Assembly: GCA_025936205.1 (NCBI GenBank)
Contig: JAICTU010000049.1
Coordinates: 1-26,860 of the forward strand
Length of the DNA: 26,860 bases
Reading direction: 5' to 3'
Source of the DNA: Polyangiaceae bacterium
GTDB taxonomy: Bacteria > Myxococcota > Polyangia > Polyangiales > Polyangiaceae
The notes under the pieces were generated by a model. That model saw nothing but the letters and a program-made list of their open reading frames with translations, ran no database searches and was not told the DNA's origin. Each line of letters starts with the position of its first letter. Within the stretch, counting starts at the first letter, position 1. The position numbers were made by a program, and so were the translations under genes. Positions 8,778 through 16,302 of the stretch are shown one piece after another.

Positions 8778-10214
8778 ATGAAACGAATCGACGATTCAGA
8801 GGCCGACACGCGCGAAGGCGTGCCCAGCGACGGCGTGGCGCGGGATTTCACGTTCACCCGCCGGCAAGCGCTGCTCGCCGGCTTGTTCGGCGCAGGGGGG
8901 CTCGGCTGGCGCGCGATCGCCACGGGCCTGCCCGCATGGTTCTTGAGCCGACCGGGCAGCGCCAGCGCGCAGGATCTCGAGTGCGCGCTGAGCAACCAGG
9001 GCAAGGCGCAGTTCCTCGTGGTCAGCGCCTCCAGTGCGGGCGATCCGCACTCCTGCAACGTGCCGGGCACGTACGAGGCGGCCGAGATCATTCACCCCAC
9101 GCAGGCCGAGTTCGCGCCCACGCCGATCACCCTCGGCAGCAAGCAAGTCACCGGCGCACAGATCTGGTCCACCCTCACACCGGCAGTGCTCGCGCGCACC
9201 AACTTCTTTCACCACATCACCAGCGGCCTCGTGCACGGCGACCACCCCAAGGTGATGCGCCTCGTGGGCAAGACGGCGGGGGGCGAGATGTGGCCTTCGA
9301 TCTACGCCAAGCACTTGCACACCTGCCTGGGCACGGTACAGCCCGAGCCGGTGGCGGTGGGCGCGAACGGCGCGCTGGAGTTCATCTCCTTCAGCGGTCG
9401 CACGTTGCCGATGGTCTCGCCGACCCAGCTCAAGCAGCTGCTGACGGGCTCCAAGAACGATCCCGTCGTGAAGCTGCGCAGCCTGCGCGACCAGACGCTC
9501 GACAAGCTGAACGCCACCTTCAAGCAAGGCGCGACACCCGCGCAGCAGAACTTCCTGGATGCGATGGCCAACAGCCAGCTGCGCGTGCGCGAGCTGGCAG
9601 AGAGCCTCGCGACGACGCTCACCTCGATCCAGAACAACAGCGTCGCGGGCCAGGCGCTGGCGGCAGCTGCATTGTTTGCGGCCAAGGTGACGCCGGTGGT
9701 GACGCTGCACATCCCCTTCGGCGGTGACAACCACACTGACGCCGATCTGTACGACGAGTGGTTCGATCACGCCGACCGCGGCGGCAAGAGCAGCGGCGTT
9801 CCCGGCGTGCAAGCGGTGATGGATGCGCTCGCCGCGCTCGGGCTGCAAGACCAGGCGACCTTTGCGACCATGAACGTATTCGGTCGCGACCTGTCCGGGA
9901 CCGCCAAGGTCAGCAGCCGGGGCGGCCGCGATCACTTCGGCAATCACTCGGCGATGTTGATGATCGGCAAGAACGTGAACCCGGGCGTCACCGGCGGCTG
10001 CAGCATCGTGTCGGGCAGCGTGTATGGCGCCTCCGACATCGACTCGCAGACGGGCGCTTCCGTGGCCAGCGGCGGCGACATTCCGCGCGCGGACACGCAC
10101 ATCGCCGCGGCCAAGACGCTCGGGCTGGCGCTCGGCATCGACGCGGCAGCGCTCGACCCCGATTTCACCGACGGTGGTAGCGTGAAGGCGGTGAAAGCGG
10201 CGGTCGTCGCCTGA
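8778..10214 (+). CDS. DUF1501 family protein with Tat signal
   Basis: 478 residues. A twin-arginine signal is visible: DFTFTRRQALLAGLFGAGGLGW with Arg28-Arg29, a hydrophobic stretch, and a likely cut after SASA near residue 64. The mature part matches the DUF1501 type: FFHHITSGLVHGDHPKVMRLVG, then VTLHIPFGGDNHTDADLYDEWFDH and, late in the chain, GRDHFGNHSAMLMIG, whose His/Asp residues recall the sulfatase/phosphatase-like metal fold. Export folded by Tat suits a protein with a bound cofactor or metal. The ATG lies 2 bp after the stop of the CxxCH lipoprotein gene, so the two proteins are probably made together and act together outside the cytoplasm. Substrate unknown. Confidence 0.87.
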   Translation: MKRIDDSEADTREGVPSDGVARDFTFTRRQALLAGLFGAGGLGWRAIATGLPAWFLSRPGSASAQDLECALSNQGKAQFLVVSASSAGDPHSCNVPGTYEAAEIIHPTQAEFAPTPITLGSKQVTGAQIWSTLTPAVLARTNFFHHITSGLVHGDHPKVMRLVGKTAGGEMWPSIYAKHLHTCLGTVQPEPVAVGANGALEFISFSGRTLPMVSPTQLKQLLTGSKNDPVVKLRSLRDQTLDKLNATFKQGATPAQQNFLDAMANSQLRVRELAESLATTLTSIQNNSVAGQALAAAALFAAKVTPVVTLHIPFGGDNHTDADLYDEWFDHADRGGKSSGVPGVQAVMDALAALGLQDQATFATMNVFGRDLSGTAKVSSRGGRDHFGNHSAMLMIGKNVNPGVTGGCSIVSGSVYGASDIDSQTGASVASGGDIPRADTHIAAAKTLGLALGIDAAALDPDFTDGGSVKAVKAAVVA

Positions 10215-10366
10215 ACTAGTAGTAGAAACCCGAAGTCCGCGCCGGGTTTCTACAAATGAAGAAGAAGTACCGAGTGCAGAGTGCACCATCTGTCGGGTTT
10301 CGCCGTGCCCGTCACAGCGCAGCGGGGCACGGCGAAACCCGGCACGAACGTGGGGCACGAGGTACT
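10215..10366 (+). repeat. Dispersed ~150-bp structured repeat, copy A
   Basis: Copy A of an element also found at 26542-26693 in the same orientation. Order: ACTAGTA; a stem-loop with perfect 11-bp arms GTAGAAACCCG/CGGGTTTCTAC (10222-10232 and 10243-10253); a conserved linker CTACAAATGAAGAAG; then a long hairpin bounded by AGTACC (10266) and GGTACT (10361-10366) with perfect 17-bp inner arms at 10294-10310 and 10325-10341. The element starts on the base after the DUF1501 TGA and ends inside the TAG of the convergent lectin gene (10365-10367), so it is the whole intergenic space. It may be a REP/MITE-like element or a bidirectional terminator. Confidence 0.88.
10222..10253. terminator. Candidate terminator hairpin within repeat copy A
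   Basis: An 11-bp perfect stem with a 10-nt loop sits 8 bases after the DUF1501 stop. No run of T follows it, so it is not a classical intrinsic terminator; the assignment rests only on its place between convergent genes and on stem strength. Confidence 0.3.
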
Positions 10367-11228
10367 AGCGAGAGGGGCCTTCGCAGATGGCGGCGAAGAG
10401 CGTCGTGCACTGCAGGTCCGCCCAGCCGCCGCCAGCGCGCAGCCGCAGGCAGTCGGACAGATCGCCGCCGTTCGGCTCCGGGTTGGCGCCGGCGGTCCAG
10501 CTGACGAAGGCATTCCCAGCAGCGCTGCCCGTCGTGCCGTTGCCATTCCAGAACGCGCCGCTGTCACCCAGCCAGCGCCAGACGCCTTCGCTCTGCGCGT
10601 CGGAAGCGCCGACCCAGGCATCGCTGAGCGTGCCCAGAAAGCTCGCGAGAAAGCTGTTGCGCGCGGCGCTGTGGATGGTCGTCAGATCCCAGCCCGTACC
10701 CTTGGCCTGGCAGGCCGTGCGGGCGTCTTGCCAGCTGCTCGGCGTGGTCAGCAGTGCGAAGCAGCGCTGACCGGGACCAACGGTTGCGCCCGACGCGCAG
10801 CCCGAGACCGAGCCCGCATCTGTCGCGGCAGCAGCCGCATCGCCGCCGGGTTGCTCGGTAGGGATGGGCCCCGCGTCGACATCGGACAGCGTGGCGGGGG
10901 ACGAGCCTTCCATCGTGGTGCCGTCGACGGTGCCGGTGGAGAGCGGCGGAGCCGATCCCGTCAGCACGCCGTCTGCGGCAGCCCCGTCGCCGGGGGCTCC
11001 CTCGCCGAGGCCGCTCGCGGACCCCTCGATCGGCGTTTCGTCCGAAGCGCTCGGCAAGTCCTCATCCTGCGTGATGAGCAGCCCACCTTTCGAATAGTCG
11101 GACAGATTGTCGCTGGGCAGGCACGACACGCCGAGGAGCGCGAACAGACCAAACCCGCGCAGCGCTCGACCATCACTGGCGAGCCGAGTTCCACTGAGCT
11201 GGTGCGGGCGATGTTGCCGTCGATTCAT
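10365..11228 (-). CDS. Secreted C-type lectin-domain lipoprotein
   Basis: From the ATG at 11228 the protein has 287 residues; a GTG at 11270 is an alternative. The N-terminus FGLFALLGVSC gives a signal and possible lipid cysteine at 36, though the lipobox is not canonical. A long acidic Gly/Ser/Asp/Pro-rich spacer runs to about residue 140. The C-terminal 145 residues are a C-type lectin-like domain: CFALLTTPSSWQDARTAC, LTTIHSAARNSFLASFL, WVGASD, the calcium/sugar motif EPN at 251-253, and GWADLQCTTLFAAICE, which holds the WND-like WAD at 269-271 and the paired cysteines (156, 173, 260, 274, 282). EPN in animal lectins favours mannose-type sugars, so calcium-dependent carbohydrate binding at the cell surface is likely. 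The gene ends inside repeat copy A. Confidence 0.86.
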   Translation of the reverse strand: MNRRQHRPHQLSGTRLASDGRALRGFGLFALLGVSCLPSDNLSDYSKGGLLITQDEDLPSASDETPIEGSASGLGEGAPGDGAAADGVLTGSAPPLSTGTVDGTTMEGSSPATLSDVDAGPIPTEQPGGDAAAAATDAGSVSGCASGATVGPGQRCFALLTTPSSWQDARTACQAKGTGWDLTTIHSAARNSFLASFLGTLSDAWVGASDAQSEGVWRWLGDSGAFWNGNGTTGSAAGNAFVSWTAGANPEPNGGDLSDCLRLRAGGGWADLQCTTLFAAICEGPSR

Positions 11229-11492
11229 GACCTGTCGATTCGAACGCGGCGATGGTGAACCCCGATTCACGACCGCTCCAGTAAGTGAAAATTTCGCACG
11301 TCATACCATCCTCGTCCGCGCAAGCAAGCACGCATGCGGCTGGGATCTTCGAGTTCGCACTCGCAGGAGCTGAGCGCGAGCCGCGTGCTGTGTCGTTGTG
11401 CGACGTTGAGGCGAGTCAGTTGTCAGTGAAGGTGCCCAGCGCCACCCGAGTGCAACCCAGTGGACACAGAAGCCCGATACCCCTCGTGCCCC

Positions 11493-12731
11493 TCAGGAGT
11501 TGCTGGAAGGATCCACCGGAAGGACCGCTGAAACAGCGCGTTCCTGCGGCACCAACCAGCGCACTCCAAGGAAAACAGCGAGCCCCAGCAAACAACAAAT
11601 GGCTTCAGTTTCCAGCATTCCCCCCGATCCCCAGCGCCCCTGCGCCCAGCCGTCGACCAGCGTCATATACCAAATCGGCGTATTCGACAGCGAGGCGAAC
11701 ACGCTGTACTTCGTGGCCGCGGCCCCGAGTCCCATCGCCTCCAGCACGACCGCGGAGAAGCCCGCGTAGGTCAAGCCAGTGATGAACGAATACAGCGAGG
11801 TGAACAGCACATACATTGCCTCGCTGCGCGGAGACACCGCCATGGCCACCGCACAGCCCGCCTGAAGCACTCCGTAGATCGCATACGCGGCCTTGCGATC
11901 CATGCGATCGCAGAGCCAGCCGCCGATGAGACAGCCGACGGCGGACACCAGACCACCGGCGACCCCGGTCACGAGAGCGACCGTATCGGCCGAAGCTCGC
12001 CAATCGCCCGCGACTGCCGACCACAGCCCGCTCGCGGCGCCGGCGCCGATCGGCAAGAAGCACAGCACGAGCGCCAGCGAGCCGCGGCGCTGGCGCACGA
12101 GCAGCCAGAGATCCTTCAGCACGAAGCGCACACTCTCCAGCGCGCCGGCCCGGACCTCGCTGGCGCGTTCCTCTCGCAACCAGAACAACGCGAGCGCGCA
12201 GCCGAGACACAACGCCGCGACGATCGCCCCCGACATCCACGCCCCTGGCAAGCGCTCCGCGAGCCACAACCCCGCGCCCCCGCCGATGCCTGCGCCGCCG
12301 AGATTGCCGGCCTGAAACCAACCCGCTGCGCGACCCTTGTGCTCCTCGCGCGTCCCGAAGGCCATCAGACTCTCGGTGGCCATACCGAGAAACGTACTGC
12401 CGAAGCTCGACACCAGCACGATGGTCGAAAGCAGCGGCAGATTCTCCGCGGCTGCCGGCACCAGCCCCGTCGCGAGAATCCCGAGCGCGCTGAGCAGCGA
12501 CCCGATCAGGTACCAGGCCTTGCGCGACAACGTCGTATCGACGATCGGCGCCCACGCGAACTTCCACGTGTGAGGCAAGACACTCGAAGCGACCAGCGCC
12601 GCGACCGGTTCCACCCCGATGCCACGCGCGGCGAGCAGATACGCGACCGCCACCGACAGATAGCCCGACATCGCCCCGAACGGCACGATCAGAAACAGGA
12701 ACACGCTCGGATGCGGAGTACGGCTCGCCAT
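11493..12731 (-). CDS. MFS permease, AmpG-like
   Basis: 412 residues from the ATG at 12731, with about twelve hydrophobic helices. It begins FLFLIVPFGAMSGYLSVAVAYLLAARGIGVEPVAAL, and LPHTWKFAWAPIVDTTLSRKAWYLIG after the first helices resembles the W-K-F-x-W-x-P signature of AmpG/PAT-type transporters. The central loop (about 195-225) is charged, and the second half has GGWLCDRMDRKAAYAIYG, the usual MFS loop between helices 8 and 9. AmpG proteins import anhydromuropeptides; the substrate here is not shown by sequence. Earlier ATGs exist at 12746 and 12773, but homology-like sequence starts after 12731. It is divergent from the reductase gene at 12808. Confidence 0.84.
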   Translation of the reverse strand: MASRTPHPSVFLFLIVPFGAMSGYLSVAVAYLLAARGIGVEPVAALVASSVLPHTWKFAWAPIVDTTLSRKAWYLIGSLLSALGILATGLVPAAAENLPLLSTIVLVSSFGSTFLGMATESLMAFGTREEHKGRAAGWFQAGNLGGAGIGGGAGLWLAERLPGAWMSGAIVAALCLGCALALFWLREERASEVRAGALESVRFVLKDLWLLVRQRRGSLALVLCFLPIGAGAASGLWSAVAGDWRASADTVALVTGVAGGLVSAVGCLIGGWLCDRMDRKAAYAIYGVLQAGCAVAMAVSPRSEAMYVLFTSLYSFITGLTYAGFSAVVLEAMGLGAAATKYSVFASLSNTPIWYMTLVDGWAQGRWGSGGMLETEAICCLLGLAVFLGVRWLVPQERAVSAVLPVDPSSNS

Positions 12732-12807
12732 CACACGCCCCAGCATACCAGCCCCCCGACGCCGCGGCGCCATGGACGCTGCGCCTCCAGCGCACTAGCC
12801 TGCTGCC

Positions 12808-13389
12808 GTGGCACAGAATTCCCGCGTGCTCGTCTACATCGCGTGCTCCTTCGACGGCTTCATCGCGGGGCCGGGCGACGATCTCTCCTGGTTGCCGGGC
12901 GCCGATCCCGAGGCTCCCGATTTCACGGACCCGGCCGGTGCGGCGCAGACGGGTGCCGTCGGTTTCGAGACCTTCATGCGCCGCATCGGTGCGCTGCTGA
13001 TGGGCCGCCGCAGCTACGAAGTCGTCCAGGGCTTCGGCGGCAGCTGGCCCTACGGCGAGCGCCCGGTGCTGGTCGCGACCCATCGCCCCCTGCAACCGAT
13101 CGTCCCGCAGGTGCGCGCGGTCGATGGACAGATTGCAGAACTCATCGCACACGCGCGCGACGCCGCTGGCGAGCGCGACATCTACCTCGACGGCGGCAAC
13201 CTGATCCGCCAAGCGCTCGACGCCGACCTCGTCGACGAACTGATCGTCACCATGGTGCCGGTGCTGCTCGGCGACGGCCATCCGCTGTTCGCCGGCGTGC
13301 GCAAACGACACCAGCTCGAATTCGTGAGACACCAGCGCTACGGCAACGGGCTACTGCAGATCGAGTTGAGGCAGGCTGCGAAGAAGTGA
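12808..13389 (+). CDS. Dihydrofolate reductase / RibD C-terminal family protein
   Basis: 193 residues from a GTG at 12808. RVLVYIACSFDGFIAGPGDDLSWL is the first strand and loop of the RibD_C/DHFR fold; ALLMGRRSYEVVQGF (about 63-77) is the family's MGRxTYE-type motif; DIYLDGGNLIRQALDADLVDELIVTMVPVLLGDGHPLF is the typical C-terminal stretch with the NADPH-binding Gly-Gly. It should be an NADPH-dependent oxidoreductase; stand-alone members of this family mostly have unknown substrates and are not true DHFRs. It sits alone, divergent from the MFS permease gene, with 76 bp between the starts. Confidence 0.87.
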   Translation: MAQNSRVLVYIACSFDGFIAGPGDDLSWLPGADPEAPDFTDPAGAAQTGAVGFETFMRRIGALLMGRRSYEVVQGFGGSWPYGERPVLVATHRPLQPIVPQVRAVDGQIAELIAHARDAAGERDIYLDGGNLIRQALDADLVDELIVTMVPVLLGDGHPLFAGVRKRHQLEFVRHQRYGNGLLQIELRQAAKK

Positions 13390-13443
13390 GGGCGGGGCGC
13401 TGGGCGGCCACGCGGGCGCTCCGAGCGGAGCACGTGCGTTGGT

Positions 13444-13528
13444 TGGGCCGGGCCTGCTCTGGGCGGCGCTCGGCGGCACCTCGGGGCGCGGTGCGGAATC
13501 GCGCGGGGCGTATCCGCGCAGCGCGGGT
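13444..13528 (+). repeat. Short member of an inverted repeat pair
   Basis: GGGCCGGGCCT at the left and ACCTCGGGGCGCGG (from 13476) in the middle, then GTATCCGCGCAGCGCGGGT at the right (13510-13528). Both ends match, in the reverse orientation, the ends of the longer segment at 13780-13990; about 130 bases of that segment are missing here. Confidence 0.5.
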
Positions 13529-13709
13529 AGCGTTTCCACAAGCACGCTGCCGCCCAGCGTCGACTGACACGCGAGACTTGCCGGATCGATGGTGAGCTGA
13601 AGTCTGTAACGGTCCGCCGCGAGAGGCTCAATTCGCTGCGTGGCAAAAAGGCCGCTGGTTCGAGACCGTCGACGCCCCGGAAGCCTGCGGCGGCTGGCTC
13701 GCCCTCAAC

Positions 13710-13769
13710 TGAGTCGCCGCTAGCCGAGTCGCCGCCAAATGAGTCGCCGCCAACCGAATCACCCCTCGC
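13710..13769. repeat. 15-bp tandem repeat, four degenerate units
   Basis: Units based on TGAGTCGCCGCCAAC follow each other with a strict 15-base period from 13710 to about 13769; the third unit differs from the first by a few bases and the fourth is the most degenerate. The period is a multiple of three but no credible gene contains it. Confidence 0.6.
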
Positions 13770-13779
13770 GCCGTGAGTC

Positions 13780-13990
13780 ACCTGCGCAGCGCGGATACGG
13801 AGTCCATCGCGCGCCGAGCTGCCCTGCATCGCGCGCCGGCACCGGCCGACACTGCGCCATTTCTCGATCCGCATCGGGGCCGCCCGGCCTCGCGCCGCCG
13901 CCGAACATACCGAGATGGCGCGCGCCGCGTCCGGATTCGCCCCGCGCCCCGAGGTTCCGCGCTTCGCCGTGCAGCGGAGGCTCGGCCCCC
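13780..13990 (-). repeat. Long member of an inverted repeat pair
   Basis: On the minus strand this reads GGGCCGAGCCT, then ACCTCGGGGCGCGG (complement of 13942-13955), then about 130 unshared bases, then GTATCCGCGCTGCGCAGGT (complement of 13780-13798). The two flanks match the short copy at 13444-13528 at roughly four bases in five over the first 47 bases. Confidence 0.5.
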
Positions 13991-14024
13991 AAATCCCAAT
14001 GCGCGCTCGAGCGCCGTCTGAACG

Positions 14025-14657
14025 TCAGGCGCGCGAGATCGCCGCGTCCAGCGCGTCGAGCAGGGTGGCGAAGGCGGTTTCTTCGACTTGCATGACGTGT
14101 CGGAGTCGCTCTTGCCAGTCGGGCAAGTCTGTCTGCAGGCGCGTTTGCATCTCTCGCAGGTGGGCCTCTTCGTCGGTCAGGATGGAGGCGACGGAGACGC
14201 GCTGGCCTGTGGTCTGGAGGATCTGTTGGTAGGCAGGGTAAAAGGTACGGGCGCGGATTTCGATCGCGGCGCTGGTGAGGGCGTAGCTGGCTTCGGTCTC
14301 CAGGGTGGCCTCGCCGGCGTGGTCGACGGTCTGGAAGTAGCGTTCGGCTTCGTCGCCGGCCAGTGTGTGCTCGGCGCCGAAGGTGGCGACGGAGACGCCC
14401 TCGGGCGCCACGGCGCAAGCGAACTTTTTGAGGCGGGTGGCGTGGGCCGCTTCTTCGAGCATGTGTTGCAGGCCGTCGAGGTCGAGCTCTTGGGCGCGGC
14501 GGGTCTTGAGCATTTTGCGGACGCCGACGTACTCGAGCCGGGAGAGGCTGTTCAGGAAGCGGGCGTGCAGCGCGGGGTTCTGGACGATCGCGTGCAGTGT
14601 GCGCTCGAGCCGAGCGTGCGCAGGGCCGCTCTGGCAGGCGTCGACAAAGGCTTGCAT
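14025..14657 (-). CDS. Ferritin-like di-iron protein
   Basis: 210 residues from the ATG at 14657. All-helical, with two ExxH motifs of the ferritin-like kind: LEYVG (Glu42) and EEAAH (Glu69, His72) in the first helix pair, then Glu133 in AAIEIRARTFYPAYQ and DEEAHLREM (Glu163, His166) in the second. This is the ligand set of a carboxylate-bridged di-iron centre. It could be an oxidase, a hydroxylase or an iron/peroxide detoxifier; no closer family is evident. It starts 46 bp after the stop of the APH/P-loop kinase gene on the same strand, so both are probably one transcript controlled by the sigma-54 site at 16308. The frame runs further upstream but overlaps the kinase gene. Confidence 0.78.
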   Translation of the reverse strand: MQAFVDACQSGPAHARLERTLHAIVQNPALHARFLNSLSRLEYVGVRKMLKTRRAQELDLDGLQHMLEEAAHATRLKKFACAVAPEGVSVATFGAEHTLAGDEAERYFQTVDHAGEATLETEASYALTSAAIEIRARTFYPAYQQILQTTGQRVSVASILTDEEAHLREMQTRLQTDLPDWQERLRHVMQVEETAFATLLDALDAAISRA

Positions 14658-14703
14658 GGCCGTCCGAGAGTAGTCGCGGGCGGGGGCGAAGCCAGGAAAA
14701 TGA

Positions 14704-16245
14704 TCAGCAGATGCCGCGGGAGCGCAGCGCCGCGAGTGCATTTTGCAGGCTGCCGCCGGTGTCGACGATGAGATGTTCGCCGGCAGGCAGGCCGTCGATG
14801 GGTTCGAACTGGGCGACGAATTGCTCCAGAATCTCGCTGCGGCCGTCGCTTTCGTTGGGGCTGCGCGTGCGTTCGGCGAGCCGGGCGCGGCATACCTCGA
14901 GCGGCGCCCGGCACTCGATCAGCAGGAACGGCGCCTGGAAGCGCCGTGCCAGGTCGCGGGCGGCGTTGCGTGATGCACTGCTCCGAAACGAGGCATCGAG
15001 CACCACCGATCGACCGGACTCGAGCACGACGGCCGCGCGTCGCAGCACTTCGCGGTAGACGGCATCGCTCGCGGCCTCGGAGTAGTTGGCGTCGAACGCG
15101 GCGTCGGAGAGCGGCGTGGTCGCGCTCACCCCGCGCAGGGACTTGCGCGTGCGGTCGGAGCTGATGCGGGGCGCGGCGATCTCGGCAGCAAGCGCGCGCG
15201 CCAGGGTGCTCTTGCCACTCGCGATCCACCCGGCCAGCGCAAACACGCGCGGCGCGCTGTCCGGGGAGCGCTCGCTCGCCAGCGCCAGCAAGAAGTAGCA
15301 ACGGACGAGGGACTCCAGCTGCCGGCGCGCGGGCAGTGGCGCGGAGCGCAGGCCGAGGGCGCCGACCTTGGCACGCACGTAGGCGCGATAGCTCTCATAA
15401 AAATCGACGAGCGCGTACAGGTCATGGTCTTCGCTCTCTTCGGCGTAGGCCGCGAGAAATCTCTCCTTCAGGTCGACGCGACCCTGGAAGGCGAGGTCCA
15501 TGGACAGGAAAGCGACGTCGGCGCAGACGTCGGCGAAGCGGAAGCGTTCGTTGAATTCGATGCAGTCGATGATCGTCGGCTCGCCCGCGTCGTCGATGTA
15601 GACGTGCTCGAGTCGCAGGTCTCCGTGGCCGTCGCGGATGCGCCCGCCCTGCCGGCGTTGCTCGAACAGGTCTCGGCGCTGCTCGAGGAAGCCGAGTTGT
15701 GCTGCCTCGACTTCGCGCTGCTGGGATTCGGAGGCCAGCTCGGCCAGCAGTTGATGCGCCTGCGCGAAGTTCTCCAGCACGTTGCGGCGGATGCATTCGA
15801 CGCGCCCGAACTCGCCGATCTCGGCGTTGCCCGGCGCCGCACGGTGAAAGTGCGCGAGCATGCGCGCCAGGCGATCGAGGTGTTCGGGGCTGAGGCGGCC
15901 CTCGGCGAGGCGCACGTCGGCGCGATCTCTGTCGTCGAGGCGGCGCATCTTCACCGCCCAGTCGACGACCGGGCCTGAACCCGCGAGCTCATGCAGGCCA
16001 TCGGCGCGGCACGTAACGGGGACGACACCCTGGTACACGCCGGGCGCGAGGCGGGCGTTCAAGCGTGCTTCGTTCTCGCAGGCGAGCCGGCGCTGATCGA
16101 GCGTGGAAAAGTCCAGGAAGCCGAAGTTGACGGGCTTCTTCACCTTGAAGACGGTGTCGGCATGCAAGAAGACCCACGAGATGTGGGTCTCGCGTACCTC
16201 TCGAGCCGACTGCGCCAGGTCTTGCTTCAAGTCCGCCACTCGCAC
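14704..16245 (-). CDS. Fused APH-like / P-loop (AAA_33-type) kinase, Rv2004c-like
   Basis: 513 residues from a GTG at 16245, with GGGAAG just upstream. The first two thirds resemble an aminoglycoside-phosphotransferase fold: VFKVKKPVNFGFLDFS (nucleotide-binding strand with lysines), catalytic HGDLRLEHVYID at 207-218, and IDCIEFNERFRFADVCADVAFLSMDL, which holds the metal-binding Asp. The last third is a P-loop kinase: Walker A GWIASGKST at 339-347, SSDRTRKSL, VVLDASF, and an R-rich lid near 450-462. The same domain order and length are known from Mycobacterium tuberculosis Rv2004c (498 residues), a DosR-regulon member of unknown function. Neither substrate is known. It is divergent from the P-type ATPase gene (57 bp) and followed by the di-iron protein gene. 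Confidence 0.88.
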   Translation of the reverse strand: MRVADLKQDLAQSAREVRETHISWVFLHADTVFKVKKPVNFGFLDFSTLDQRRLACENEARLNARLAPGVYQGVVPVTCRADGLHELAGSGPVVDWAVKMRRLDDRDRADVRLAEGRLSPEHLDRLARMLAHFHRAAPGNAEIGEFGRVECIRRNVLENFAQAHQLLAELASESQQREVEAAQLGFLEQRRDLFEQRRQGGRIRDGHGDLRLEHVYIDDAGEPTIIDCIEFNERFRFADVCADVAFLSMDLAFQGRVDLKERFLAAYAEESEDHDLYALVDFYESYRAYVRAKVGALGLRSAPLPARRQLESLVRCYFLLALASERSPDSAPRVFALAGWIASGKSTLARALAAEIAAPRISSDRTRKSLRGVSATTPLSDAAFDANYSEAASDAVYREVLRRAAVVLESGRSVVLDASFRSSASRNAARDLARRFQAPFLLIECRAPLEVCRARLAERTRSPNESDGRSEILEQFVAQFEPIDGLPAGEHLIVDTGGSLQNALAALRSRGIC

Positions 16246-16302
16246 CTTCCCAATGCCCCGCGCTCCGACCTATGTCTGGGGCTTTCCAAGAAGAATAGAG
16301 CC

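Larger units (their letters stand above)
13390..14024. other. 635-bp gap without a convincing gene
   Basis: Open frames here are Arg/Pro/Ala-rich, overlap neighbours and lack recognisable domains or ribosome sites. The segment contains a 15-bp tandem repeat and two related segments in opposite orientation (see the repeat entries). It looks like a degenerate or repeat-derived spacer between the convergent reductase and ferritin-like genes. Confidence 0.5.

Noticed and set aside
10250..10621. Minus-strand frame reading through repeat copy A, similar to one at copy B (26520-26840)
   Set aside because: The shared protein-level similarity comes only from the repeated DNA; the frame is antisense to or overlapping the lectin gene.
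13338..13874. 178-codon minus-strand frame
   Set aside because: Overlaps the reductase gene, is Arg/Pro/Ala-rich, contains the 15-bp tandem repeat and has no domain or ribosome site.
16226..16242. TGGCGGACTTGAAGCA on the minus strand
   Set aside because: Lies inside the first codons of the kinase gene and lacks CACG and TTGC; a better site exists at 16308.
15991..16302. Upstream extension of the P-type ATPase frame
   Set aside because: Antisense to the kinase gene; ATPase homology starts after the ATG at 16303.
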